A stretch of 64,000 nt of DNA from Aradus depressus (Eukaryota > Arthropoda > Insecta > Hemiptera > Aradidae): assembly GCA_963662175.1 (NCBI GenBank), contig OY759224.1, positions 10,280,550 to 10,344,549 of the forward strand. The letters run 5' to 3'. Positions 54,790-64,000 of this stretch are shown piece after piece. The translations under genes were made by a program, and so were the position numbers. Every line of letters begins with the position of its first letter. Positions within the stretch are counted from its first letter, which is position 1. Below the pieces are notes generated by a model. It ran no database searches. It saw only the letters and a program-made list of their open reading frames with translations, and was not told the origin of the DNA.

Positions 54790-54979
54790 GCTCTGTAACA
54801 CGGCCAGTTTCTCTTATTCGTTGATAAGTAGCCTGGAAAACCATTCGATGGGGGATCCGTCGAAGAGGGAAACGTCTTCGGTACTCAACAGCTGCATCAC
54901 TGTTCCCGTTACAAAAACCGTACACAAATAGAATATCTGCATATTCCGCATTCTTGAACATTCGCGGCATTTTATGCAA
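54790..54979 (-). pseudogene. DUF4817-type transposase, N-terminal part of the split gene
   Basis: From a start at 54970 ([20 protein letters not shown]) through [14 protein letters not shown] to [11 protein letters not shown]. The 'N.EYAD...VYG.C..N...A...Y..R.P.R..P' pattern is the DUF4817 helix-turn-helix common in insect transposons. The last five residues are encoded by the duplicated target site, which pins the LINE insertion to this codon. The shared RVTEL is also the start of the 52211-52526 part. Confidence 0.78.
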
Positions 54980-55518
54980 AACTGATTCACAATAAATGAG
55001 ATTAGTTGCATTGAAATAGAACCCGATCCTAAACCCTTATACCAATTGCAGGTATTTCTTTCTTTGCCCTGCAGTTTTTTTATTATAACTTTAAACAAAG
55101 CATTTGCGGACCTATGTTTATAGGAACTTTTTTGTTCAGAATTAAATTTACTATAAGATCCCCAAGTATCGCCCTCTCGACTTGTTACACCCTGTATAGA
55201 GAAACCCCATGGGGGAGGTATAAAAAAAATATCTAGTTGAGATGTTATATCTTTTATATTGATAAATAAATTTTTTTTATGCTCTCCCTTAATTTATTAC
55301 TTAGTTTTATCAGATAAAACTTGAAAAATATATTTTAAAAAATTCTAGGACGACTGGGCATCAGGAGCCCCAATTCCAAATAATTAACAAATTCTCTACC
55401 GAAAGTCCATCCAGCGTTACTGGTAGTATAAATGTTCAACGCCTTGTCACCAGACAACAAAAAGCTTATATTTCTTGGTTGTAGGCAGATGTAGTGGACT
55501 TACTTGTTATGTAGGTTA

Positions 55519-56279
55519 TAAGATGTATCAGTTCAACATAGAATTTATTTTAACTAGCTTCGTCTGTGAAAGTGACATCATCACCACCTGAGATGGACAC
55601 TGGTTGTGTCCCTGATAAGTGTCCAGTAGGGTGGAACGAAAATGGCCTTTTAAAATTTTTTTTAGTTATTAGTTTGGTAATAGTGGAGAAAAGTTGCCTT
55701 TTAAGTTCAAAAAGAATAAAAAAAATTGGTTGCAATACTACAACATCTTGAGGTGCCGCAAAGGGCTTAAAGTTTGTAAAAAAATTGAAAAATTTTAAAC
55801 TTTGATAAATTATTTTTTATGAATTTCTCGTACATATAATGTTACAAAAGATGGTTTTAAATACATATATAAGCATTAGAATCGGAAAAAATTATTAATT
55901 ATAAAATATAATAAAAATAAAAAAATTTTTTGTAATGTCAAACTTTGTATTTCTTACTTCTGTATCCTTAATCCTTAATGATTACAAATGTTACAGCTGC
56001 AAAATGTTTGTTTCTACTTCATTGCCACATTAAACTGGTCCTTGCGGCACCTCAAGACCTACTCCAATATTTTTCATATTTTTTATTTATCTTATCTACA
56101 CTAAAAGGCAACTTTTCCGCGCTATTCCAAATTAAAAATCAAAAGGTGATTTTTTCGTTCCACCCTAGTGTCCAGTCCTTTGGCCTCTTCTCCAATAAGA
56201 TTCACCACTTGAAAATGTCATTTTGACTGACGAAACTAGTTATGGTTAAAATAAATTCTATGTTGGACTAAACATCTTA
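55519..56279. repeat. Inverted-repeat host element around a TA-flanked MITE
   Basis: Left AAGATGTATCAGTTCAACATAG and AACTAGCTTCGTCTGTGAAAG are mirrored on the right by TGACGAAACTAGTTATGG and CTATGTTGGACTAAACATCTT. Between the arms sits the MITE at 55629-56165. The CGAAACTAGTT motif also occurs next to the hammerhead-like site at 49203, which hints at a Penelope-type tail present in both orientations. Confidence 0.6.
55629..56165. mobile_element. MITE, TA-flanked, long inverted repeats
   Basis: Ends GGGTGGAACGAAAA and TTTTCGTTCCACCC, each next to TA (55627-55628 and 56166-56167). The inverted repeat continues inwards (AAGTTGCCTTTTAAG / CTAAAAGGCAACTTTT; TGAGGTGCCGCAAGG-like blocks). 537 bp with no ORF. 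TA duplication points to Tc1/mariner. Confidence 0.85.
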
Positions 56280-56685
56280 TTACTTATTTAACACAAAGCT
56301 TGTTTTTATGAATCGACTGCACTTTATTGACCACCGAATCGAATGTACATCGAATGGGTGAATCTCCATTCAACCTGATTGGAAATGCATTTCTAATACC
56401 CAGCCAATGTAGTGGCCACAGTCTAGAATTAAACCCTATTGAAACCTTGTATGACGTATTAAGGGGACATGTTGTGGTTATCCAGCCTCACCTAACATTC
56501 TCAATAAACTTTGGACATTTAGTTCTAACGCCAAATATATTAAATTTTAAAAAACATTTCAGAAAGCTGGAAAATGTACTTATAATTTTGTTTCGGAAAT
56601 TTAATAATGTTCAACAAAATTATAGTTTATTTATATTTGTTTTATTTATATATTTACAAAGCCATTTTCTATTTTCCGATCTCCT
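56280..56685. other. Unclassified stretch with a possible transposase scrap
   Basis: A plus-strand frame around 56405-56500 contains CSGHSLELNPIETLYDVLRG, reminiscent of the '..SPDLNPIE..W..L...' end of Tc1-type transposases. This is short and changed (LELNPIE), so a decayed Tc1-like C-terminus is possible. Nothing else is supported. Confidence 0.4.
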
Positions 56686-56866
56686 CCTCATTCTGTCGGG
56701 AGTATCGTGTTCACACTCACACACGCACAGACAGACAGATATATATTTTTTTTCATATTTGGAAATTAGAGGTCGGAAAACATGAAATTCCGCTGAAAAG
56801 CTCGCATCGGATTTTTGACCGATTACATAACTTCCCCTATACTTCGTATAACTGGGGAAGTAAAAA
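56686..56866. repeat. CTTCCCC-family right end
   Basis: TCTGTCGGGAGTATCGTG, CACACGCACAGACAGACAG, AGGTCGGAAAACATGAAATTC, then GATTACATAACTTCCCCTAT and the hairpin TTCCCCTATACTTCGTATAACTGGGGAA (56838 on, arms of about 11). This is the clearest example of the terminal palindrome. Confidence 0.75.
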
Positions 56867-57257
56867 AACCAAAAAGCAAGCTTCAAATGTTATCATAATT
56901 ATATTATATACATATACAATAAACATTTAATCAGAAAGTTGTATACTTCTCTCTTTCCGGATAAGGTGACACCAACGAGAAAATATCCTGTTTTAGAGTA
57001 TCTTTTCTGCCGTGAAAGCCTTTCATTCCAAGTCCTTTATGAAGCTAAAAGTCCCTTTAACGACAGATAGACTATCAAATCCGTAACGGGCGGCCATGTT
57101 TGGAATACTTCGACCAAAGGTTAAAGGATATAAAAATTGTTAACACAAGATTTCACAATCTCTCAGCCTTAAATCTATGATGAAAAATTATAACGAAGAA
57201 GTGTGATTAGGTCGAAGTGTTTTTAAGAGATAGATATTTAATAAATAAATTTTTTTT

Positions 57258-57545
57258 TTTACTTCCCCTACTATAAAAAGTTTTGTAATTCGACCAAAAT
57301 TTGATGCGAGTTTTCAACGGAATTTGAATGTTCTAACCTTCAGATTGAAAATATGAAAAAAATATTTGTCTGAGAACACAATAACTCCCTATAGAATGAA
57401 TTTATCGACACGAAATTTCATATGTGAATTCAGAACCTTCTAGAGGTGACACCTATTAATTTTCAGCCAAATCGACGATAGGGAAGGGGGACTAGAGGAG
57501 GCTCAACTCAAAAACCCCAATAACTGCCGATGTGAACAATAAGAA
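57258..57545. repeat. CTTCCCC-family left end and interior
   Basis: ACTTCCCCTACTATAAAAAG, TTTTCAACGGAATTTGAATG, AATAACTCCCTATAGAATGA, TATTAATTTTCAGCCAAATCG and AACCCCAATAACTGCCG. Oriented opposite to 56686-56866. Confidence 0.7.
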
Positions 57546-58047
57546 GATGGGCGCTTAATACGTCGTTCAGGAAATGTGGCAGGAGGGTTGTCACGAAGTA
57601 GAGGATTAATGTAGGTACATGGTACAGGGATTTAGCTAATTCAGTGACAAAGGGAATATTGTGATCAGTGTGAAGAGTTTTGTTGGAGATGTAATAAGGA
57701 GCATTGGCTATTATATGAAGGTTTTTGGATTGCAAGGATTGAATGCGTTGAAAATTGGAAGCTTTATCAGGATCCCAACTTTCAAGTCGATAAGTCCACG
57801 TAATTTAGATTACGATAATTTGGAGATTAAGATAGGAGAGAACTGCATCAGGATGAGGGGAGAGGTAGCATTATCGTCTGCAAAGGAATGCAGCTGGAAT
57901 GTCAGCTGTGTATACCGTGAAAAGGATAGGACCAAGGATACTTTCTTGAGGAACACCAGCCTTTTGTGGAGACATGGAATAAATGGCAGTGCCATGGCTT
58001 ACCTTCTATAAGTTAGACAGGATTTAAGGATAAGTAATAATGTGAAA
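57508..58047 (-). pseudogene. Jockey-like LINE reverse transcriptase, C-terminal half of a split relic
   Basis: The minus strand, across several frames, reads AGVPQESILGPILFTVYTAD (motif B region), FADDNA (the YADD box, with F), SKNLHIIANAPYYISNKTL, HTDHNIPFVTELAKSLYH and, in another frame, INPLLRDNPPATFPERR. This order is that of Jockey-type ORF2 ends. The N-terminal side continues on the other side of the RTE-type insertion, at 61181-61330. Confidence 0.7.
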
Positions 58048-58204
58048 AAAAAAGCCGGCGTAGGAATGTGGCGACCCCATCGCCCAGTCTGCGGACTGCA
58101 AACAGCCTCTGGTCCTCCAGGTTGGAGGTTGGGACGTTAGGCTTACAACCTACCTTCTGTAAAAAAAAACCCATCGTAGAGAAGCCGTCAAAATTCTCAC
58201 CAAG

Positions 58205-59119
58205 ATGAATACAGCGTCTAACCGAATAAATTTAGCAACGTGGAATGTGCGAAGTTTGTTCCAGCCTGGTGCTAGCAGAGTCCTGGAAAGTGAGCTAATT
58301 AAGTACCAAATAGATGTGGTAGCCCTGCAAGAAATAAGATGGAGAGAAAGCAAGCTTGTTAGCCTAAAGGACTTCATTCTGATTAATAGCGGTGATAGGC
58401 AGAATCAGGTAGGCACAGGATTCATGGTAAGGAAATCTATGAGGCATACGATCTTAAAGTATGAGCTAATAAGCCCGCGGATGTGCTTGCTGAGGTTAAA
58501 AGGAAGGTTTTCCAACATATCACTTTTAAGTGTCCATGCAACTACAGAAAATAGTGATGAAGAGGAGAAGGACAATTTCTATGGGATGCTAGAGAGTTGG
58601 TATGACTCGCTACCTAGACACGACGTGAAAATTGTCTTAGGCGATATGAATGCCAAAGTGGGTAAAGAAACAGCCTTCATGCCTACCATTGGAAGACACA
58701 GCAAGCATTCCGAGACTAGCAGGAATGGGCTCAGACTTGTGGATTTCGCTATGACAAGGAACATGCGCGTAGCCAGTACCTGTTTTCCACATAAAGAAAT
58801 TCACAAGGAAACATGGGTCTCACCAGATGGATCGGTGAAAAATCAAATAGATCACGTGGTAATTGATGCAAGACATGCTTCATTCATAGAAGATGTCAGG
58901 AGCTACAGAGGTGCCGACTGTGATTCCGACCATTTCTTGGTAAATATTAAGCTTCGACAGAAACTGGCCCGGAAACCCAGGGGTGCTGGTGAAAGAACCG
59001 TCTCCTATGACGTGGAAAAGCTGAAAGTGGATACAGTCAAGCAAAGATTAAGGGAACGTGCCCAACAAAAACTGGAAGAAGCCCACCCGGATGAAGAGGT
59101 TGTAGACATAGAAAACTGA
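58205..59119 (+). CDS. RTE-type LINE endonuclease part (APE-like), ends at an in-frame TGA
   Basis: 304 residues. An AP-endonuclease-like fold is indicated by, in order, ATWNVRSL (N14), LQEIRW (E43), LSVHA, VLGDMNAKVG (D147, N149), NQIDHVVI (D216, H217) and CDSDHFLV (S241-D242-H243). All catalytic positions expected of this family are present. It nicks target DNA for reverse transcription. The TGA at 59117-59119 separates it from the reverse transcriptase in the same frame; the codon after it is TGG, so a single G-to-A change of TGG to TGA could explain the stop. Confidence 0.9.
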   Translation: MNTASNRINLATWNVRSLFQPGASRVLESELIKYQIDVVALQEIRWRESKLVSLKDFILINSGDRQNQVGTGFMVRKSMRHTILKYELISPRMCLLRLKGRFSNISLLSVHATTENSDEEEKDNFYGMLESWYDSLPRHDVKIVLGDMNAKVGKETAFMPTIGRHSKHSETSRNGLRLVDFAMTRNMRVASTCFPHKEIHKETWVSPDGSVKNQIDHVVIDARHASFIEDVRSYRGADCDSDHFLVNIKLRQKLARKPRGAGERTVSYDVEKLKVDTVKQRLRERAQQKLEEAHPDEEVVDIEN

Positions 59120-61144
59120 TGGAGGAGACTGAGAGATGCTATAACCGTAGCTTCAGAGGATGTATTGGGCAGACGAAGGAGGGTTGCCCGTGAAGAATGG
59201 TTTGACCAAGAATGTGTCTTAGCTATTCAAGAAAGGAGTGATGCTAGAAGAAAGGTCATAGAAAGGTACACGAGAAGCTCAGCAGAGGAGTTCAGAGTCA
59301 AGAGAAGAGCTGCGAAGACCGTGTGTAGAAGGAAGAAGCGAGAACACGAGAAAAGAAGATTTGAAAAACTTCAAGAAGATTATGAAGGAGGACGGATTCG
59401 GTCTTTCTACAAAGGCATCAACCAAATAAAAGCAGGCTTTAAACCCAGGGTTGAGTGTTGCAAAGATGAACAAGGAAATCTGCTGTGTGATGAGAAGAAT
59501 GTTGCCGAGAGATGGACTAGGCACTTCCAGCAGATTTATAATGGAAATGAGGACACTACAGCTAACCCAAACTCTAACTTCAGGATAGACAACGATGAGA
59601 CAGCAGACGAAGAGGAAATCCCGCCTGAAAAGGAAGAGATTAGAGAAATAATCTATAAGCTTAAAAACAACAAGGCCCCTGGCGTGGATGGTATCCCTTC
59701 TGAACTGTGGAAACATGGCGGTGATGCTATCCTGGATGAACTATACCGGCTGATATATGACGTTTGGATGGAAGAAAGAATGCCGGAGGAGTGGTCAGTG
59801 GCTGCAGTTTGCCCCATACACAAGAAGGGAGACGTCCTCAACTGTGATAACCACAGAGGCATTGCCTTGTTATGTACAGCGTATAAAGTTCTTTCGACAG
59901 CAATAAATGAAAGAATGAAGCGACATGCAGAAAGACTCCTTGGGGAGTACCAGTGTGGCTTTAGGGCTGGCAGATCAACGGTGGACAACGTGTTTTCCTT
60001 AAGGCAGATGCTCGAGAAAAGCAATGAATATAACGTCCGTCTTCACCACTTATTCATTGATTTTAAACAGGCCTATGACCGGGTAAAGAGAGATGAGCTG
60101 CTGAATGACCTGATAAGGCTGGGAATTCCAGGGAAGTTAGTTAGACTGGTAAGAATGACTCTGGGGGGCTCAAAGTGTCGGGTGAAGCTGCAAAATAAGA
60201 CATATGAACAGTTTGAGGTGAGCAATGGACTGAGACAGGGAGACCCAATCTCACCTGTTCTGTTCAACCTGACTCAAGAAAGAGCTGTGAGGGCCATCCG
60301 GACGAATCCGGGAGGAACTATCTATAACCGCCTGACGCAGCATATGGGGTATGCTGATGACATGGTGGTCACAGCACGCACAATAGCAGCATTGGCCGGG
60401 GCTCTACAGGAATTCGGAGGAGAAGCAGAGAAACGTGGTCTTCATTTGAATGTAGATAAGACCGTGTACATGAAGACCTCACGGAACCCTCTGCAAGACG
60501 CTCCTGAGGTGATTTCCATCAATGAGCACCAATTCCCAGTAGTCAAGGAATTCAAATATCTCGGGGCTCTCATCACAGAAGATAATGACGTTAGCCACGA
60601 AATAAGAGCACGCATTGCTGCAGGGAACAGATGTCTATTTGCGGTCCAAAGAATACTCAAGTTCCGCACATTAACGTGGAGGGCCAAGTTAATTGTCTAT
60701 AAAACCATTGTCCGTCCAATTGTAACTTACACTGGTGAAACTTGGGCGTTGACAAAAGAAAATGAAGAGACTCTGCTATTGTGGGAACGCAAAGTACTCA
60801 GAAAGATTTATGGACCTGTTTCCGAGAACGGCAGATGGCGTATCCGGAAGAACAGAGAATTGAGAGACCTCTACGGGGATTCCGACCTGGTATCCGTGAT
60901 CAAGCAGGCGAGATTACGTTGGTTAGGCCACGTAGAGAGAATGGAAGGAGGAAGACTCCCTAAACAAGCCCTCTACGGTATGCCAGGCGGTGCCAGGAGA
61001 AGAGGAAGACCGAGACTCCGTTGGCTGGACGACGTCGAGGCGGACCTCCGAGTGTTGGGCATCAGAGGATGGAGGGAGAAGGTTTTGGATCGAGACGAAT
61101 GGAGGAGGATTGTGACGGAGGCCCGGGTTCTTTCAGGACCGTAG
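59120..61144 (+). CDS. RTE-type LINE reverse transcriptase part
   Basis: The frame is open for 674 codons after the TGA. Counting from the TTG codon at 59165: NKAPGVDGIPSELW (~169-182), CNPIHK-like PIHKKGD (~217-223), NHRGIALL (~229-236), CGFRAGRST (~264-272), FIDFKQAYD (motif A, ~297-305), GLRQGDPISPVLFN (~355-368), YADD (396-399), LHLNVDKT and FKYLG. The C-terminus has RRRGRPRLRWLDD, usual in this type. All reverse transcriptase residues needed appear present. There is no ATG near the start, so without read-through or repair of the TGA it is unlikely to be translated alone. Confidence 0.9.
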   Translation, partial: WRRLRDAITVASEDVLGRRRRVAREEWFDQECVLAIQERSDARRKVIERYTRSSAEEFRVKRRAAKTVCRRKKREHEKRRFEKLQEDYEGGRIRSFYKGINQIKAGFKPRVECCKDEQGNLLCDEKNVAERWTRHFQQIYNGNEDTTANPNSNFRIDNDETADEEEIPPEKEEIREIIYKLKNNKAPGVDGIPSELWKHGGDAILDELYRLIYDVWMEERMPEEWSVAAVCPIHKKGDVLNCDNHRGIALLCTAYKVLSTAINERMKRHAERLLGEYQCGFRAGRSTVDNVFSLRQMLEKSNEYNVRLHHLFIDFKQAYDRVKRDELLNDLIRLGIPGKLVRLVRMTLGGSKCRVKLQNKTYEQFEVSNGLRQGDPISPVLFNLTQERAVRAIRTNPGGTIYNRLTQHMGYADDMVVTARTIAALAGALQEFGGEAEKRGLHLNVDKTVYMKTSRNPLQDAPEVISINEHQFPVVKEFKYLGALITEDNDVSHEIRARIAAGNRCLFAVQRILKFRTLTWRAKLIVYKTIVRPIVTYTGETWALTKENEETLLLWERKVLRKIYGPVSENGRWRIRKNRELRDLYGDSDLVSVIKQARLRWLGHVERMEGGRLPKQALYGMPGGARRRGRPRLRWLDDVEADLRVLGIRGWREKVLDRDEWRRIVTEARVLSGP

Positions 61145-61180
61145 CGCCACAGGAAGAAGAAGAAGAAGAATAATGTGAAA

Positions 61181-61340
61181 GAAATTATCGATTTAGATTC
61201 CCACAGCAGGCCAACTCGATCGAAAGCTTGTTCGATATCTAGAAAGAAAAAAAAATCGAACTTAAAAACATAGTGTAGATCCTCATTAAAAGACTTTTGA
61301 TAAAGTTGGGAGTGAGACATCAGCCCTTTAGTAATTGTAA
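61181..61340 (-). pseudogene. Jockey-like LINE reverse transcriptase, motif A side of the split relic
   Basis: Minus strand: FFFLDIEQAFDRVGLLWESK. FLD...AFD is reverse transcriptase motif A. The rest to 61340 is decayed. It is the upstream continuation of 57508-58047; the RTE-type element lies between. Confidence 0.65.
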
Positions 61341-61569
61341 GTAGGTTGGCTGAACTCATTCATAGGTAATCTGACTATTGAGGACTTTGTGGTAGGACTT
61401 CGCCTTCTCTACAGTACATAATGTCTATGATAACTTACTATAATTAACAAAAGCGCTACTTTTTTACCTTCCGATGAAATCTGTAGGTTCATGACGGAGA
61501 TACATTTCGTAGATCCGAGAGTATATTAAATCACCGCCTATGTAGTTCCCACATAATGTCTTCCGAATC

Positions 61570-61925
61570 CTACTAGTAGCCTTTGTATCGATACATTCAT
61601 TACATCGGTAGTTTTCAGGATATGTAAGTAAAGCCCCTCTTCTCTGGCCTACCTTCCCTTCGTCTGATTTCGCGAAAAATTAATAGATGCCTTCATTATT
61701 GTTTTGAATGTCGATATATTCATTACAATGTTATTGTGATTTTTGAGTTGAGTCCACTTTTTATCCCCCCCTCTCCTCTTCGACTGATTCCAGAAATATC
61801 GTATTTACAGAGATAATTTTTTTTTTTTTATTTTTGGAATCAGGAGGTAGGAAAACATGAAATTCGGTTGAAAACTCAACATCGAATTTCACCGATTACA
61901 TAACTTCCCCTATACATTGTGACGT
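61570..61925. repeat. CTTCCCC-family copy
   Basis: GATACATTCATTACATCGG, TTTTTGAGTTGAGTCC, CGACTGATTCC..., GGAATCAGGAGGTAGG, AACTCAACATCGAATTTC and GATTACATAACTTCCCCTAT in the usual order. Confidence 0.7.
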
Positions 61926-63285
61926 ATAAAAAGAATACACACATTTAAAAATTATTGATATTAAATTAATTAATTATATTTATTTTTCTATAAAAAGCAA
62001 TTTTCTTTTAAAACAAATGAGTAAAAAAACAAAATACGACCATCAGCTGTTTTTTAGTGTTTGGAGTGACGAGTCGAGGCCTGGGTTGAGGTGAGACGGT
62101 CTGAGTGAACATGGAGAGTGGTGTTTAGGCTTAAGTTGTAATGAACTAAATAGAAGTGAATCAAAGGTGAAATTGATCCGCAAAGAAGGTACTGTTGTTT
62201 GTTCATATGTACAGGATATATGGCCAGAAATATATAACTTAAATTTAAAGAATGGCCAAAATTTTAAAACAAAATAAAAGATTGAATTAGTGTTAAGAAT
62301 TTAGTTTTTAAGATTTTTCTTTTGATTTTTGTTCGTTTCCATGTTTAGCTTTTAATTTTAATAATGTAGATTTAAGAAAATAAACCCAATATTTGTTCTC
62401 ATAAATTCTATCCTATTCATTTTCCCTGTTGGCCCAGTAAGATTATTTGAAAACCTTTGGATTAGATTTATATTTTTGCAAAATATAGAAAACCAGATGG
62501 CATTTTTTTACCTGCATTTTCATTAAAATTGGACGTTTTGAACTGTTGATGTTTTTTAGAGCCCTTTTCGAAAAACTGCTGTAGAAATCAAAATTTAGTA
62601 AAAGACCAAAGAGATAAAATTTCTACAGGAAATTTATTGTTTATTTATTTAATTTTTATATTTATTATTTGAATTAATACATAATATATATTTTTTTATT
62701 TAACAATAATTATTCTTTACCACAACATTGTATAGTTAGGTAAATAAAATTGAACGCATTAACAAAGGTTTCTACTTCTTGGCAGATCCTTGACACTATA
62801 AAAGTTGACCTGGGACTTGGTCGTTAGAAAATGAATCTAGGAAAACTTTTCTCTCATTTTAAAAATATTTATTTTTTACTTTTAAAAGAAATTCCTTGAA
62901 ACAAAATAATTGCTAAATATTTTTTAAATAATATAAACAAAATATTTTTATTATTATTATTATTGTGTGTGAGCAATTTCAGAGACAAAGGTTATTTTAT
63001 TTTTCAGAAATTTGTTGTGAAGTGTCAATCATGTTTTTACCAAAAAAAAAAAATCACTGAAATTATCATAATTCATTTTTAACCTCAATCTGTCCAAGTT
63101 GTCATGTTAAAATTATGTCATTATTCAAATTGTCATTTATTAATGACATTAGGTGCCTCCTACTCGAAAATCTCTCTTGTTTTTTAAATGATTTTATAGC
63201 ACAATTTTTATTTAGATTGAATTATAATGTTATCTTTCTGTAAAATATGTTAATATATGTTGTTAATGTATCTTAGATATTTCAA
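61926..63285. other. AT-rich stretch, no supported gene
   Basis: No ORF of note, no repeat block shared with the rest of the window. A short CAGCTGTT..GTTTGGAGTGACG patch near 62044 is less AT-rich. This is the longest apparently unique piece in the window. Confidence 0.45.
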
Positions 63286-64000
63286 TCTATATTAATAAAG
63301 CTGAAACGTTGTTTGTTTGTTTGTTTGTTTGTTTGTATGTATGTATGTATGTATGTATGAATGTTTGTTCCAGCATCACGCCCAAACGGTTGGACGGATT
63401 TTTATGAAACTTCCCATGTAGCATCCCTATGAGCCCGATTGAATAATAGGCTATGTGGCGTCCCAAAATTATGATCGGGAAGGGGGGTTGTAAGAGGGGC
63501 CTAAGTATATAAATAGTGCTAACTCATTAACTAATGGTCGAATTGTAATGAAATTTCACATGTAGTATTTTTAAAAGCCAAATAGGAAAAAACGGTGTGT
63601 GGCGTCCCAAAGTTTTGAACGGGAGGGGGGGTTGTGGGGGGGCCTAAGTATAAATATAGAGCTAACTCATTAACTAATGGGCCCCCCCCCTAATCCCACC
63701 CCCTGTCCCCACCCCCTGTTCCCACCCCCACCCCCTAATCCCACCCCATGTTCCCACCCCATGTCCCCACCCCTACCCCCTAATCCCATCCCCACCCCCT
63801 AATCCCACCCCTGTACCCACCCCCACCCCTAATCCCACCCCATGTTCCCACCCCCCTGTCCCCACCCCATCCCCTGTTCCCACCCCCACCCCCTAATCCC
63901 ACCCCACCCCCTAATCCCATCCCTAATCCCACCCCCTTTTCCCACTCCCTGTCCCCACCCCTTTGTTCCCACCCCCACCCCCTAATCCCACCCCATGTTC
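63286..64000 (+). mobile_element. Helitron 5' part, runs off the window end
   Basis: It begins TCTATATTAATAAAGCTGAA after an A, then GTTTGTTTGTTTG and GTATGTATG microsatellites, then TTCCAGCATCACGCCCAAACG. Two units of the ~143-bp kind (ATGAAATTTCACATGTAG, GGGGCCTAAGTATA) follow, as in the Helitron at 37597. The 3' end is beyond the window. Confidence 0.7.
63680..64000. repeat. C-rich minisatellite
   Basis: Irregular units of about 12-16 bp such as CCACCCCCTAATC and CCACCCCATGTTC fill the last 320 bp. The plus strand has almost no G. The minus strand is therefore a string of GGGG and GGTGGG runs with G-quadruplex potential. It starts right after a TAATGGGCCCCCCCCC junction. Confidence 0.92.

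Larger units (their letters stand above)
52013..55194 (-). mobile_element. Tc1/mariner-like element (DUF4817-type transposase), split by a LINE
   Basis: Inverted ends of about 170 bp (52013-52183 and 55025-55194) start CAGGGTGTAACAAGTCGAGA and are flanked by TA on both sides. The transposase, on the minus strand, is interrupted by the R1-like LINE at 52527-54789. Without the LINE the element would be roughly 900 bp, too short for a full transposase, so it was already internally deleted before the LINE landed. Confidence 0.88.
58048..61168 (+). mobile_element. Full-length RTE-type LINE with 12-bp target duplication
   Basis: Flanked by AATAATGTGAAA (58036-58047 and 61169-61180). A 5' UTR of about 157 bp (GCCGGCGTAGGAATGTGGCG..., CCTCCAGGTTGGAGGTTGGG) precedes the ORF. 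After the stop codon, only 24 bp remain, ending in a GAA microsatellite (AGGAAGAAGAAGAAG), a 3' end style seen in RTE-like elements. At 3.12 kb with a nearly open frame it appears young. It is inserted in a Jockey relic. Confidence 0.92.

Noticed and set aside
59279..60024. Minus-strand ORFs of 123-145 codons within the RTE-type LINE
   Set aside because: They are shadows of the reverse transcriptase frame.
1..64000. Defence system, biosynthetic cluster or other multi-gene cellular system
   Set aside because: I looked for neighbouring genes with shared orientation and recognisable enzymes; all recognisable coding sequence belongs to transposable elements.

Overview
The window is AT-rich eukaryotic DNA made almost entirely of transposable elements and their debris. 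No host gene, true tRNA or rRNA could be supported. The mix (R1-like, Jockey-like and RTE-type LINEs, a Penelope-like element, a tRNA-derived SINE, piggyBac, mariner, a DUF4817-type Tc1/mariner relative, hAT, PIF/Harbinger, Helitrons and a gag-only LTR element) points to an arthropod, most likely an insect. A hemipteran is my guess from the overall feel of the repeats, but nothing in the window proves the order.

Layout. 1-9 kb: AT-rich filler, LINE and SINE debris, a SINE with a 17-bp target duplication (4575-4915) and a 1.07-kb palindrome (5391-6460). 9-19 kb: a PIF/Harbinger remnant with TTA duplications (9153-9726), several copies of an unclassified repeat family whose ends carry a CTTCCCC/GGGGAAG palindrome, foldback sequences and more SINEs. 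19.5-31.9 kb: one LTR element family arranged LTR-internal-LTR-internal-LTR, in minus-strand sense, with a single gag-like ORF and no pol. 32-37 kb: an AT satellite and a hAT remnant. 37.6-41.1 kb: a complete non-autonomous Helitron containing a 143-bp array and an old SINE amplified into roughly 460-bp units. 41-46 kb: mariner, Jockey, R1-like and SINE fragments nested in one another. 47.5-49.6 kb: an internally deleted piggyBac beside a Penelope-like GIY-YIG fragment. 50-52 kb: SINE and hAT insertions, each with perfect target duplications, inside one repeat. 52-55.2 kb: a DUF4817-type transposon split by an R1-like LINE. 57.5-61.4 kb: a Jockey relic split by a full-length RTE-type LINE. 63.3 kb to the end: the start of a second Helitron running into a C-rich minisatellite.

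How the parts relate. The genes do not form a pathway; the content is a record of nested insertion. Several insertions are dated relative to each other by exact target duplications. The autonomous-looking machinery is the RTE-type LINE (one in-frame TGA in an otherwise open EN-RT frame) and, less so, the R1-like LINE (one frameshift). SINEs, the gag-only LTR element, Helitrons, MITEs and the deleted piggyBac, hAT and Harbinger copies would all need enzymes from elsewhere. I found no defence system or host operon. The candidates for something undescribed are the gag-only LTR element with its poly(G)-coded glycine tract and RFX-like LTR palindrome, the CTTCCCC repeat family, and the Helitron that amplified a SINE.
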